Positions 53,880 to 64,000 of a stretch of 64,000 nt of DNA are shown one piece after another. Each line of letters opens with the position of its first letter. Position 1 is the stretch's first letter. The notes under the pieces were generated by a model. That model did not search any database. It saw only the letters and a list, made by a program, of their open reading frames with translations, and was not told the origin of the DNA. The DNA is from Hydractinia symbiolongicarpus (lineage: Eukaryota; Cnidaria; Hydrozoa; Anthoathecata; Hydractiniidae). A program made the translations under genes and the position numbers. The stretch is from positions 30,878,001 through 30,942,000 of the forward strand of contig NC_079884.1 in NCBI RefSeq assembly GCF_029227915.1, read 5' to 3'.

Positions 53880-56515
53880 CCGGCAAACGAAAACCCGCCA
53901 TTTCCCGTAAACCCCGGACTCGGCCCGTATAGTCAAAAGTATACAAAGAAAGTACCCAGGGAGTAAACTCATTTCCCGAACGATTTTTTATATTATTTTT
54001 TTACCACTAAACGCATGAGACTTGTAGTTTTCAAAAATGTTTTCATATTTGATGGGACGCTGAATAAAAGAAGTTTTTTTGCCGGCAAACGAAAATCCGC
54101 GATTTCCCGTAAATCCCGGACTCGGCTCGTATAGTCAAAAGTATACAAAAAAAGTACCCAGGGAGTAAACTCATTTCCCGAACGATTTTTTAAATTATTT
54201 TTTCACCACTAAAACGCAGGTGACTTGTAGTTTTCAAAAATGATTTCATTTTTGATGAGACGCTTAATGAAAGAGGTTTAATCGCCGGCAAACGAAATCC
54301 CGCGATTTCCCGTAAATCCCGGGATTGGCCCGTAAAGTCGAATGTATACAAAGAAAGTACCCTGTGAGTAAACTCATTTCCAGAACAATTTTTTAAATTA
54401 TTTTTTCACCACTAAAACGCATAAGACTTGTAGTTTCTAAAAATGTTTTCATTTTTGATGAGACGCTGAATAAAAGAAGTTTAATCGTCGGCAAACGAAA
54501 ACCCGCGATTTCCCGTAAATCCCAGACTCGGCCCGTATAGTCGAATGTATACAAAGAAAGTACCCTGTGAGTAAACTCATTTCCAGAACGATTTTTTAAA
54601 TTATTTTTTCACAACTAAAACGCATAAGACTTGTAGTTTCTAAAAATGTTTTTATTTTTGATGAGACGCTGAATAAAAGAAGTTTAATCGCCGGCAAACG
54701 AAAACCCGCCATTTCCCGTAAACCCCGGACTCGGCCCGTATAGTCAAAAGTATACAAAGAAAGTACCCAGGGAGTAAACTCATTTCCCGAACGATTTTTT
54801 ATATTATTTTTTTACCACTAAACGCATGAGACTTGTAGTTTTCAAAAATGTTTTCATATTTGATGGGACGCTGAATAAAAGAAGTTTTTTCGCCGGCAAA
54901 CGAAAATCCGCGATTTCCCGTAAATCCCGGACTCGGCTCGTATAGTCAAAAGTATACAAAGAAAGTACCCAGGGAGTAAACTCATTTCCCAAACGATTTT
55001 TTAAATTATTTTTTCACCACTAAAACGCAGGTGACTTGTAGTTTTCAAAAATGATTTCATTTTTGATGAGACGCTTAATGAAAGAGGTTTAATCGCCGGC
55101 AAACGAAATCCCGCGATTTCCCGTAAATCCGGGGCTTGGCCCGTTTAGTCGAATGTATACAAAGAAAGTACCCAGGGAGTAAACTCATTTCCCGAACGAT
55201 TTTTTAAATTTTTTTTTCACCACTAAAACGCATGAGACTTGTAGTTTTCAAAAATGTTTTCATTTTTGATGAGACGCTTGATGAAAAAGGTTTAATCGCC
55301 GGCAAACGAAAACCCGCGATTTCCCGTAAATCCCGGGATTGGCCCGTAAAGTCGAATGTATACAAAGAAAGTACCCTGTGAGTAAACTCATTTCCAGAAC
55401 AATTTTTTAAATTATTTTTTCACCACTAAAACGCATAAGACTTGTAGTTTCTAAAAATGTTTTCATTTTTGATGAGACGCTGAATAAAAGAAGTTTAATC
55501 GTCGGCAAACGAAAACCCGCGATTTCCCGTAAATCCCAGACTCGGCCCGTATAGTCGAATGTATACAAAGAAAGTACCCTGTGAGTAAACTCATTTCCAG
55601 AACGATTTTTTAAATTATTTTTTCACAACTAAAACGCATAAGACTTGTAGTTTCTAAAAATGTTTTTATTTTTGATGAGACGCTGAATAAAAAAAGTTTA
55701 ATCGCCGGCAAACGAAAACCCGCCATTTCCCGTAAACCCCGGACTCGGCCCGTATAGTCAAAAGTATACAAAGAAAGTACCCAGGGAGTAAACTTATTTC
55801 CCGAACGATTTTTTATATTATTTTTTTACCACTAAACGCATGAGACTTGTAGTTTTCAAAAATGTTTTCAAATTTGATGGGACGCTGAATAAAAGAAGTT
55901 TTTTTGCCGGCAAACGAAAATCCGCGATTTCCCGTAAATCCGGGGCTTGGCCCGTTTAGTCGAATGTATACAAAGAAAGTACCCAGGGAGTAAACTCATT
56001 TCCCGAACGATTTTTTAAATTTTTTTTTCACCACTAAAACGCATGAGACTTGTAGTTTTCAAAAATGTTTTCATTTTTGATGAGACGCTTAATGAAAAAG
56101 GTTTAATCGCCGGCAAACGAAAACCCGCGATTTCCCGTAAATCCCAGGCTTGGCCCGTATAGTCGAAAGTATACAAAGAAAGTACCCTGTGAGTAAACTC
56201 ATTTCCAAAACGATTTTTCAATTTTTTTTTTCACCACTAAAACGCATGAGACTTGTAGTTTTCAAAAATGCTTTCATTTTTGATGAGACGCTTAATGAAA
56301 GAGGTTTAATTGCCGGCAAACGAAAACCCGCGATTTCTCGTAAATCCCGGGATTGGCCCGTATAGTCGAATGTATACAAAGAAAGTACCCTGTGAGTAAA
56401 CTCATTTCCAGAACGATTTTTTAAAATATTTTTTCGCCACTAAAAGGCATAATACTTGTAGTTTCTAAAAATGTTTTCATTTTTGATGACACGCTGAATA
56501 AAAGAAGTTTAATCG
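53880..56515 (+). repeat. 13-monomer HOR unit, copy 1 (2636 bp)
   Basis: This segment is repeated immediately downstream. Rare forms match at an offset of 2636 bp: GACTCGGCTCGTATAG at 54118 and 56754, TACAAAAAAAGTACC near 54145 and 56781, and TGATGACACGCTG near 56487 and 59123. Inside the unit a smaller 4-monomer period is visible (GCAGGTGACTTG at about 54215 and 55027), and a 5-monomer step links two CCGGGATTGGCCCGTAAAG monomers. By eye, copy 1 differs from copy 2 at only a few sites, for example CAAATTTGATGGG near 55870 and AAACTTATTTCCC near 55792. Confidence 0.9.
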
Positions 56516-59151
56516 CCGGCAAACGAAAACCCGCCATTTCCCGTAAACCCCGGACTCGGCCCGTATAGTCAAAAGTATACAAAGAAAGTACCCAGGGAGT
56601 AAACTCATTTCCCGAACGATTTTTTATATTATTTTTTTACCACTAAACGCATGAGACTTGTAGTTTTCAAAAATGTTTTCATATTTGATGGGACGCTGAA
56701 TAAAAGAAGTTTTTTTGCCGGCAAACGAAAATCCGCGATTTCCCGTAAATCCCGGACTCGGCTCGTATAGTCAAAAGTATACAAAAAAAGTACCCAGGGA
56801 GTAAACTCATTTCCCGAACGATTTTTTAAATTATTTTTTCACCACTAAAACGCAGGTGACTTGTAGTTTTCAAAAATGATTTCATTTTTGATGAGACGCT
56901 TAATGAAAGAGGTTTAATCGCCGGCAAACGAAATCCCGCGATTTCCCGTAAATCCCGGGATTGGCCCGTAAAGTCGAATGTATACAAAGAAAGTACCCTG
57001 TGAGTAAACTCATTTCCAGAACAATTTTTTAAATTATTTTTTCACCACTAAAACGCATAAGACTTGTAGTTTCTAAAAATGTTTTCATTTTTGATGAGAC
57101 GCTGAATAAAAGAAGTTTAATCGTCGGCAAACGAAAACCCGCGATTTCCCGTAAATCCCAGACTCGGCCCGTATAGTCGAATGTATACAAAGAAAGTACC
57201 CTGTGAGTAAACTCATTTCCAGAACGATTTTTTAAATTATTTTTTCACAACTAAAACGCATAAGACTTGTAGTTTCTAAAAATGTTTTTATTTTTGATGA
57301 GACGCTGAATAAAAGAAGTTTAATCGCCGGCAAACGAAAACCCGCCATTTCCCGTAAACCCCAGACTCGGCCCGTATAGTCAAAAGTATACAAAGAAAGT
57401 ACCCAGGGAGTAAACTCATTTCCCGAACGATTTTTTATATTATTTTTTTACCACTAAACGCATGAGACTTGTAGTTTTCAAAAATGTTTTCATATTTGAT
57501 GGGACGCTGAATAAAAGAAGTTTTTTCGCCGGCAAACGAAAATCCGCGATTTCCCGTAAATCCCGGACTCGGCTCGTATAGTCAAAAGTATACAAAGAAA
57601 GTACCCAGGGAGTAAACTCATTTCCCAAACGATTTTTTAAATTATTTTTTCACCACTAAAACGCAGGTGACTTGTAGTTTTCAAAAATGATTTCATTTTT
57701 GATGAGACGCTTAATGAAAGAGGTTTAATCGCCGGCAAACGAAATCCCGCGATTTCCCGTAAATCCGGGGCTTGGCCCGTTTAGTCGAATGTATACAAAG
57801 AAAGTACCCAGGGAGTAAACTCATTTCCCGAACGATTTTTTAAATTTTTTTTTCACCACTAAAACGCATGAGACTTGTAGTTTTCAAAAATGTTTTCATT
57901 TTTGATGAGACGCTTGATGAAAAAGGTTTAATCGCCGGCAAACGAAAACCCGCGATTTCCCGTAAATCCCGGGATTGGCCCGTAAAGTCGAATGTATACA
58001 AAGAAAGTACCCTGTGAGTAAACTCATTTCCAGAACAATTTTTTAAATTATTTTTTCACCACTAAAACGCATAAGACTTGTAGTTTCTAAAAATGTTTTC
58101 ATTTTTGATGAGACGCTGAATAAAAGAAGTTTAATCGTCGGCAAACGAAAACCCGCGATTTCCCGTAAATCCCAGACTCGGCCCGTATAGTCGAATGTAT
58201 ACAAAGAAAGTACCCTGTGAGTAAACTCATTTCCAGAACGATTTTTTAAATTATTTTTTCACAACTAAAACGCATAAGACTTGTAGTTTCTAAAAATGTT
58301 TTTATTTTTGATGAGACGCTGAATAAAAAAAGTTTAATCGCCGGCAAACGAAAACCCGCCATTTCCCGTAAACCCCGGACTCGGCCCGTATAGTCAAAAG
58401 TATACAAAGAAAGTACCCAGGGAGTAAACTCATTTCCCGAACGATTTTTTATATTATTTTTTTACCACTAAACGCATGAGACTTGTAGTTTTCAAAAATG
58501 TTTTCATATTTGATGGGACGCTGAATAAAAGAAGTTTTTTTGCCGGCAAACGAAAATCCGCGATTTCCCGTAAATCCGGGGCTTGGCCCGTTTAGTCGAA
58601 TGTATACAAAGAAAGTACCCAGGGAGTAAACTCATTTCCCGAACGATTTTTTAAATTTTTTTTTCACCACTAAAACGCATGAGACTTGTAGTTTTCAAAA
58701 ATGTTTTCATTTTTGATGAGACGCTTAATGAAAAAGGTTTAATCGCCGGCAAACGAAAACCCGCGATTTCCCGTAAATCCCAGGCTTGGCCCGTATAGTC
58801 GAAAGTATACAAAGAAAGTACCCTGTGAGTAAACTCATTTCCAAAACGATTTTTCAATTTTTTTTTTCACCACTAAAACGCATGAGACTTGTAGTTTTCA
58901 AAAATGCTTTCATTTTTGATGAGACGCTTAATGAAAGAGGTTTAATTGCCGGCAAACGAAAACCCGCGATTTCTCGTAAATCCTGGGATTGGCCCGTATA
59001 GTCGAATGTATACAAAGAAAGTACCCTGTGAGTAAACTCATTTCCAGAACGATTTTTTAAAATATTTTTTCGCCACTAAAAGGCATAATACTTGTAGTTT
59101 CTAAAAATGTTTTCATTTTTGATGACACGCTGAATAAAAGAAGTTTAATCG
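56516..59151 (+). repeat. 13-monomer HOR unit, copy 2 (2636 bp)
   Basis: This is the direct tandem copy of the preceding 2636 bp. Sites that differ include CCCCAGACTCGG near 57360 (CCCCGGACTCGG in copy 1) and TCCTGGGATTGG near 58981 (TCCCGGGATTGG in copy 1). The match ends right after TGATGACACGCTGAATAAAAG, where copy 1 runs into GCCGGC and copy 2 into GTCGGC. The few differences suggest a recent duplication. Confidence 0.9.
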
Positions 59152-62100
59152 TCGGCAAACGAAAACCCGCGATTTCCCGTAAATCCCGGACTTGGCCCGT
59201 ATAGTCAAAAGTATACAAAGAAAGTACCCAGGGAGTAAACTCATTTCCCGAACGATTTTATAAATTATTTTTTCACAACCAAAACGCATGAGACTTGTAG
59301 TTTTCAAAAATGTTTTCATTTTTGATGAGACGCTGAATAAAAGAAGTTTAATCGCCGGCAAACGAAAACCCGCCATTTCCCGTAAACCCCGGACTCGGCC
59401 CGTATAGTCAAAAGTGTACAAAGAAAGTACCCCGGGAGTAAACTCATTTCCCGAACGATTTTTTATATTATTTTTTTACCACTAAATGCATGAGACTTGT
59501 AGTTTTCAAAAATGTTTTCATATTTGATGGGACGCCGAATAAAAGAGGTTTAATCGCCGGCAAACAAAAATCCGCGATTGCCCGTAAATCCCGGACTCGG
59601 CCCGTATAGTCAAAAGTATACAGAGAAAGTACCCAGGGTGTAAACTCATTTCCCGAACGATTTTTTAAATTATTATTTCACCACTAAAGCCCATGAGACT
59701 TGTAGTTTTCAAAAATGTTTTCATAATTGATGGGACGCTGAATAAAAGAAGTTTAATCGCCGGCAAACGAAAATCCGCGATTTCCCGTAAATCCCGGACT
59801 CGGCCCGTATAGTCAAAAGTATACAAAGAAAGTACCCAGGGAGTAAACTCATTTCCCGAACGATTTTTTAAATTATTTTTTCACAACTAAAACGCATAAG
59901 ACTTGTAGTTTCTAAAAATGTTTTTATTTTTGATGAGACGCTGAATAAAAGAAGTTTAATCGCCGGCAAACGAAAACCCGCCATTTCCCGTAAACCCCGG
60001 ACTCGGCCCGTATAGTCAAAAGTATACAAAGAAAGTACCCAGGGAGTAAACTCATTTCCCGAACGATTTTTTATATTATTTTTTTACCACTACACGCATG
60101 AGACTTGTAGTGTTCAAAAATGTTTTCATATTTGATGGGACGCTGAAAAAAAGAAGTTTTTTCGCCGGCAAACTAAAATCCGCGATTTCCCGTAAATCCC
60201 GGACTCGGCCCGTATAGTCAAAAGTATACAAAGAAAGTACCCAGGGAGTAAACTCATTTCCCGAACGATTTTTTAAATTATTTTTTCACCACTAAAACGC
60301 AGGTGACTTGTAGTTTTCAAAAATGTTTTCATTTTTGATGAGACGCTTAATGAAAGAGGTTTAATCGCCGGCAAACGAAATCCCGCGATTTCCCGTAAAT
60401 CCGGGGCTTGGCCCGTTTAGTCGAATGTATACAAAGAAAGTACCCAGGGATTAAACTCATTTCCCGAACGATTTTTTAAATTTTTTTTTCACCACTAAAA
60501 CGCATGAGACTTGTAGTTTTCAAAAATGTTTTCATTTTTGATGAGACGCTTAATGAAAAAGGTTTAATTGCCGGCAAACGAAAACCCGCGATTTCCCGTA
60601 AATCCCAGGCTTGGCCCGTATAGTCGAATGTATACAAAGAAAGTACCCTGTGAGTAAACTCATTTCCAAAACGATTTTTCAATTTTCTTTTTTCACCACT
60701 AAAACGCATGAGACTTGTAGTTTTCAAAAATGTTTTCATTTTTGATGAGACGCTTAATGAAAGAGGTTTAATTGCCGGCAAACGAAAACCCGCGATTTCT
60801 CGTAAATCCTGGGATTGGCCCGTATAGTCGAATGTATACAAAGAAAGTACCCTGGGAGTAAACACATTTCCAGAACGATTTTTTAAAATATTTTTTCACC
60901 ACTAAAAGGCATAAGACTTGTAGTTTCTAAAAATGTTTTCATTTTTGATTACACGCTGAATAAAAGAAGTTTAATCGTCGGCAAACGAAAACACGCGAAT
61001 TCCCGTAAATCCCGGACTTGGCCCGTATAGTCAAAAGTATACAAAGAAAGTACCCAGGGAGTAAACTCATTTCCCGAACGATTTTATAAATTATTTTTTC
61101 ACCACTAAAACGCGTGAGACTTGTAGTTTTCAAAAATGTTTTCATTTTTGATGAGACGCTGAATAAAAGAAGTTTAATCGCCGGCAAACAAAAACCCGCC
61201 ATTTCCCGTAAACCCCGGACTCGGCCCGTATAGTCAAATGTGTACAAAGAAAGTACCCCGGGAGTAAACTCATTTCCCGAACGATTTTTTATATTATTTT
61301 TTTACCACTAAATGCATGAGACTTGTAGTTTTCAAAAATGTTTTTATATTTGATGGGACGCTGAATAAAAGAAGTTTAATCGCCGGCAAACGAAAATCCG
61401 CGATTTCCCGTAAATCCCGGACTCGGCCCGTATAGTCAAAAGTATACAAAGAAAGTACCCAGGGAGTAAACTCATTTCCCGAACGATTTTTAAATTATTT
61501 TTTCACCACTAAAACTCATGAGACTTGTAGTTTTCAAAAATGTTTTCATTTTTGATGAGACGCTTAATGAAAGAGGTTTAATTGCCGGCAAACGAAAACC
61601 CGCGATTTCCCGTAAATCCCGGGATTGGCCGGTATAGTCGAATGTATACAAAGAAAGTACCCTGTGAGTAAACTCATTTCCAGAACGATTTTTTAAAATA
61701 TTTTTTCACCACTAAAAGGCATAAGACTTGTAGTTTCTAAAAATGTTTTCATTTTTGATGAGACGCTGAATAAAAGAAGTTTAATCGTCGGCAAACGAAA
61801 ACCCGCGATTTCCCGTAAATCCCGGGCTTGGCCCGTATAGTCAAAAGTATACAAAGAAAGTACCCAGGGAGTAAACTCATTTCCCGAACGATTTTATAAA
61901 TTATTTTTTCACCACTAAAACGCATGAGACTTGTAGTTTTCAAAAATGTTTTCATTTTTGATGAGACGCTGAATAAAAGAAGTTTAATCGCCGGCAAACG
62001 AAAACCCGCCATTTCCCGTAAACCCCGGACTCGGCCCGTATAGTCAAAAGTGTACAAAGAAAGTACCCCGGGAGTAAACTCATTTCCCGAACGATTTTTT

Positions 62101-64000
62101 ATATTATTTTTTTGCCACTAAATGCATGAGACTTGTAGTTTTCAAAAATGTTTTCATATTTGATGGGACGCTGAATAAAAGAAGTTTAATCGCCGGCAAA
62201 CGAAAACCCGCCATTTCCCGTAAACCCCGGACTCGGCCCGTATAGTCAAAAGTATACAAAGAAAGTACCCAGGGAGTAAACTCATTTCCCGAACGATTTT
62301 TTATATTATTTTTTTACCACTAAACGCATGAGACTTGTAGTTTTCAAAAATGTTTTCATATTTGATGGGACGCTGAATAAAAGAAGTTTAATCGCCGGCA
62401 AACGAAAATCCGCGATTTCCCGTAAATCCCGGACTCGGCCCGTATAGTCAAAAGTATACAAAGAAAGTACCCAGGGAGTTAACTCATTTCCCGAACGATT
62501 TTTTATATTATTTTTTTACCACTAAACGCATGAGACTTGTAGTTTTCAAAAATGTTTTCATATTTGATGGGACGCTGAATAAAAGAAGTTTAATCGCCGG
62601 CAAACAAAAATCCGCGATTTCCCGTAAATCCCGGACTCGGCCCGTATAGTCGAAAGTATACAAAGAAAGTACCCAGGGAGTAAACTCATTTCCCGAACGA
62701 TTTTTTAAATTATTTTTTCACCACTAAAACTCATGAGACTTGTAGTTTTCAAAAATGTTTTCAGTTTTGATGAGACGCTTAATGAAAGAGGTTTAATTGC
62801 CGGCAAACGAAAACCCGCGATTTCCTGTAAATCCCGGGATTGGCCCGTATAGTCAAATGTATACAAAGAAAGTACCCTGGGAGTAAAATCATTTCCAGAA
62901 AGTTTTTTTAAAATATTTTTTCACCACTAAAAGGCATAAGACTTGTAGTTTCTAAAAATGTTTTCATTTTTGATGAGACGCTGAATAAAAGAAGTTTAAT
63001 CGTCGGCAAACGAAAACCCGCGATTTCCCGTAAATCCCGGGCTTGGCCCGTATAGTCAAAAGTATACAAAGAAAGTACCCAGGGAGTAAACTCATTTCCC
63101 GAACGATTTTATAAATTATTTTTTCACCACTAAAACGCATGAGACTTGTAGTTTTCAAAAATGTTTTAATTTTTGATGAGACGCTGAATAAAAGAAGTTT
63201 AATCGCTGGCAAACGAAAACCCGCCATTTCCCGTAAACCCCGGACTCGGCCCGTATAGTCAAAAGTGTACAAAGAAAGTACCCCGGGAGTAAACTCATTT
63301 CCCAAACGATTTTTTAAATTATTATTTCACCACTAAAGCCCATGAGACTTGTAGTTTTCAAAAATGTTTTCATTTTTGATGAGACGCTTAATGAAAAAGG
63401 TTTAATCGCCGGCAAACGAAAACCCGCGATTTCGCGTAAATCCCGGGCTTGGCCCGTATAGTCGAATGTATACAAAGAAAGTACCCTGTGAGTAAACTCA
63501 TTTCCAAAACGATTTTTTAATTTTTTTTTTCACCACTAAAACTCATGAGACTTGTAGTTTTCAAAAATATTTTCATTTTTGATGAGACGCTTAATGAAAG
63601 AGGTTTAATTGCCGGCAAACGAAAACCCGCGATTTCCCGTAAATCCCGGGAATGGCCCGTATAGTCGAATGTATACAAAGAAAGTACCCTGTGAGTAAAC
63701 TCATTTCCAGAACGATTTTTTAAAATATTTTTTTACCACTAAAAGGCATAAGACTTGTAGTTTCTAAAAATGTTTTCATTTTTGATAAGACGCTGAATAA
63801 AAGAAGTTTAATCGTCGGCAAACGAAAACCCGCGATTTCCCGTAAATCCCGGGCTTGGCCCGTATAATCAAAAGTATACAAAGAAAGTACCCAGGGAGTA
63901 AACTCATTTCCCGAACGATTTTATAAATTATTTTTTCACCACTAAAACGCATGAGACTTGTAGTTTTCAAAAATGTTTTCATTTTAGATGAGACGCTGAA
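59152..64000 (+). repeat. HOR block: 9-, 4- and 6-monomer spacing to the window end
   Basis: The form GATTTTATAAATTATTTTTTCAC lies near 59254, 61082, 61893, 63108 and 63920, steps of about 1828, 811, 1215 and 812 bp. Each is followed by the same neighbour with GTGTACAAAG and CCCCGGGAG, and preceded by a monomer with TTAAAATATTTTTT and AAAAGGCATA. The block is cut by the window end, so the array continues. Confidence 0.8.

Larger units (their letters stand above)
1..64000. repeat. Tandem satellite array, ~203-bp monomer, head to tail across the whole window
   Basis: The anchor GTATACAAAGAAAGTACCC recurs throughout. In the first 1.5 kb its start falls at 54 (as GTATTC), 257, 459, 662, 865, 1068, 1270 and 1473, a step of 202-203 bp. 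The same anchor, always on the plus strand, can be followed to the last line, giving about 315 monomers. I found no inverted monomer and no stretch that is not satellite. Monomers differ by scattered substitutions, by one-base indels and mainly by T-tract length. A by-eye consensus has 79 G+C in 203 bp. This is satellite DNA of a eukaryote, probably centromeric or other constitutive heterochromatin; that location is an inference from array size and HOR structure. No gene, promoter or RNA gene is supported anywhere in the window. Confidence 0.97.

Noticed and set aside
1-64000. Dozens of short open reading frames (about 61-129 codons) on both strands, with two recurrent translated families
   Set aside because: They repeat with the satellite, overlap each other on opposite strands, end at different places after single-base indels, and have no start context or domain. 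The 203-bp period (and 608, 1217 and 1619-type units) is not a multiple of three, so frames are not kept. They are read-through of repeat sequence and not genes.
1-64000. CRISPR array
   Set aside because: The regular period is about 203 bp and the whole period is repeated. There are no short direct repeats separated by unique spacers.
1-64000. Canonical CENP-B box
   Set aside because: I found only a 16-bp version with one base missing in the inner gap. A second near-match, TTCGCGTAAATCCCGGG in the GATTTCGCG monomers, has the spacing two bases too long. Neither fits the 17-bp consensus.
1-64000. Transposon, retroelement or other insertion within the array
   Set aside because: The anchor sequence can be followed at 202-203 bp steps through the window, and no gap holds unrelated sequence, terminal repeats or target-site duplications.
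1-64000. rRNA spacer, tRNA or small RNA gene array
   Set aside because: No conserved rRNA segment, tRNA A/B box pair with a cloverleaf, or other known RNA core was recognised in the monomer.
1-64000. Plasmid or phage iteron origin
   Set aside because: Iterons are about 20 bp in clusters of a few copies. Here a 203-bp unit fills 64 kb with HOR structure, which is typical of eukaryotic satellite.
1-64000. Assembly artefact as the sole explanation for the tandem structure
   Set aside because: Copies carry linked, position-specific variants and graded HOR changes that a collapsed or looped assembly would not produce. Individual near-identical duplications (32.5-34.3 kb, 53.9-59.15 kb) still deserve a read-level check.

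Overview
The whole 64 kb is one uninterrupted tandem satellite array. About 315 monomers of roughly 203 bp (mostly 202-203 bp by anchor spacing) run head to tail, all in the same orientation. I see no unique sequence, no gene, no RNA gene and no inserted mobile element. A long homogeneous satellite array with nested higher-order repeats (HORs) points to a eukaryotic centromere, pericentromere or other heterochromatin block. The sequence alone does not identify the species, and I do not recognise the satellite family. A consensus I built by eye is about 39% GC and rich in CpG: 13 CpG in 203 bp, against about 7.7 expected from its base composition. That argues against long-term heavy CpG methylation of this array.

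Every monomer has the same parts in order: a GC-rich part with CCCG, GCGATTTCCCG and CCCGGG-like segments; a GGCCCGTATAGTC segment followed by either GAATG or AAAAG; a GTATAC palindrome; a GAGTAAACTC segment; an AT-rich part with two T tracts; and a short dyad (TCAAAAATG, TTTT, CATTTTTGA) just before the GCCGGC that starts the next monomer. Where the segment reads GTCGAAT, the minus strand resembles the CENP-B box but is one base short. The position of motif-positive and motif-negative monomers is a fixed property of the HOR unit, at least in the regular block from 25 to 32 kb.

The HOR period changes along the window. From 0.6 to 3.4 kb it is 4 monomers (811 bp). From 6.5 to 10 kb it is 6 then 7 (1216 and 1418 bp). 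From 10.0 to 11.4 kb it is 2 (405 bp), and from 11.9 to 14.3 kb 3 and 6 (607 and 1216 bp). From 15.4 to 18.1 kb it is 4 then 6, and from 18 to 22.7 kb 4 and 5. From 22.8 to 25.6 kb it is 7 (1419 bp), from 25.1 to 32.5 kb 3 nested in 6 (607 and 1214 bp), and from 32.5 to 34.3 kb a 608-bp trimer present three times. From 35.7 to 37.4 kb it is 7, from 38 to 46.7 kb 11 with a 6-monomer duplication inside, from 45 to 48.5 kb 10 and 7, and from 49.7 to 52.3 kb 8 (1621 bp). From 53.9 to 59.15 kb a 13-monomer unit of 2636 bp is present twice and nearly identical, and from 59.2 to 64 kb the periods are 9, 4 and 6.

Monomer variants are zoned. Some diagnostic changes occur only in the left third, others only right of about 41 kb. 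With chimeric monomers at block joins, this is what repeated unequal crossing-over or gene conversion would leave behind. Short open reading frames on both strands are by-products of the repeat. The 203-bp period is not a multiple of three, so no frame is kept from monomer to monomer, and I annotate no coding sequence.
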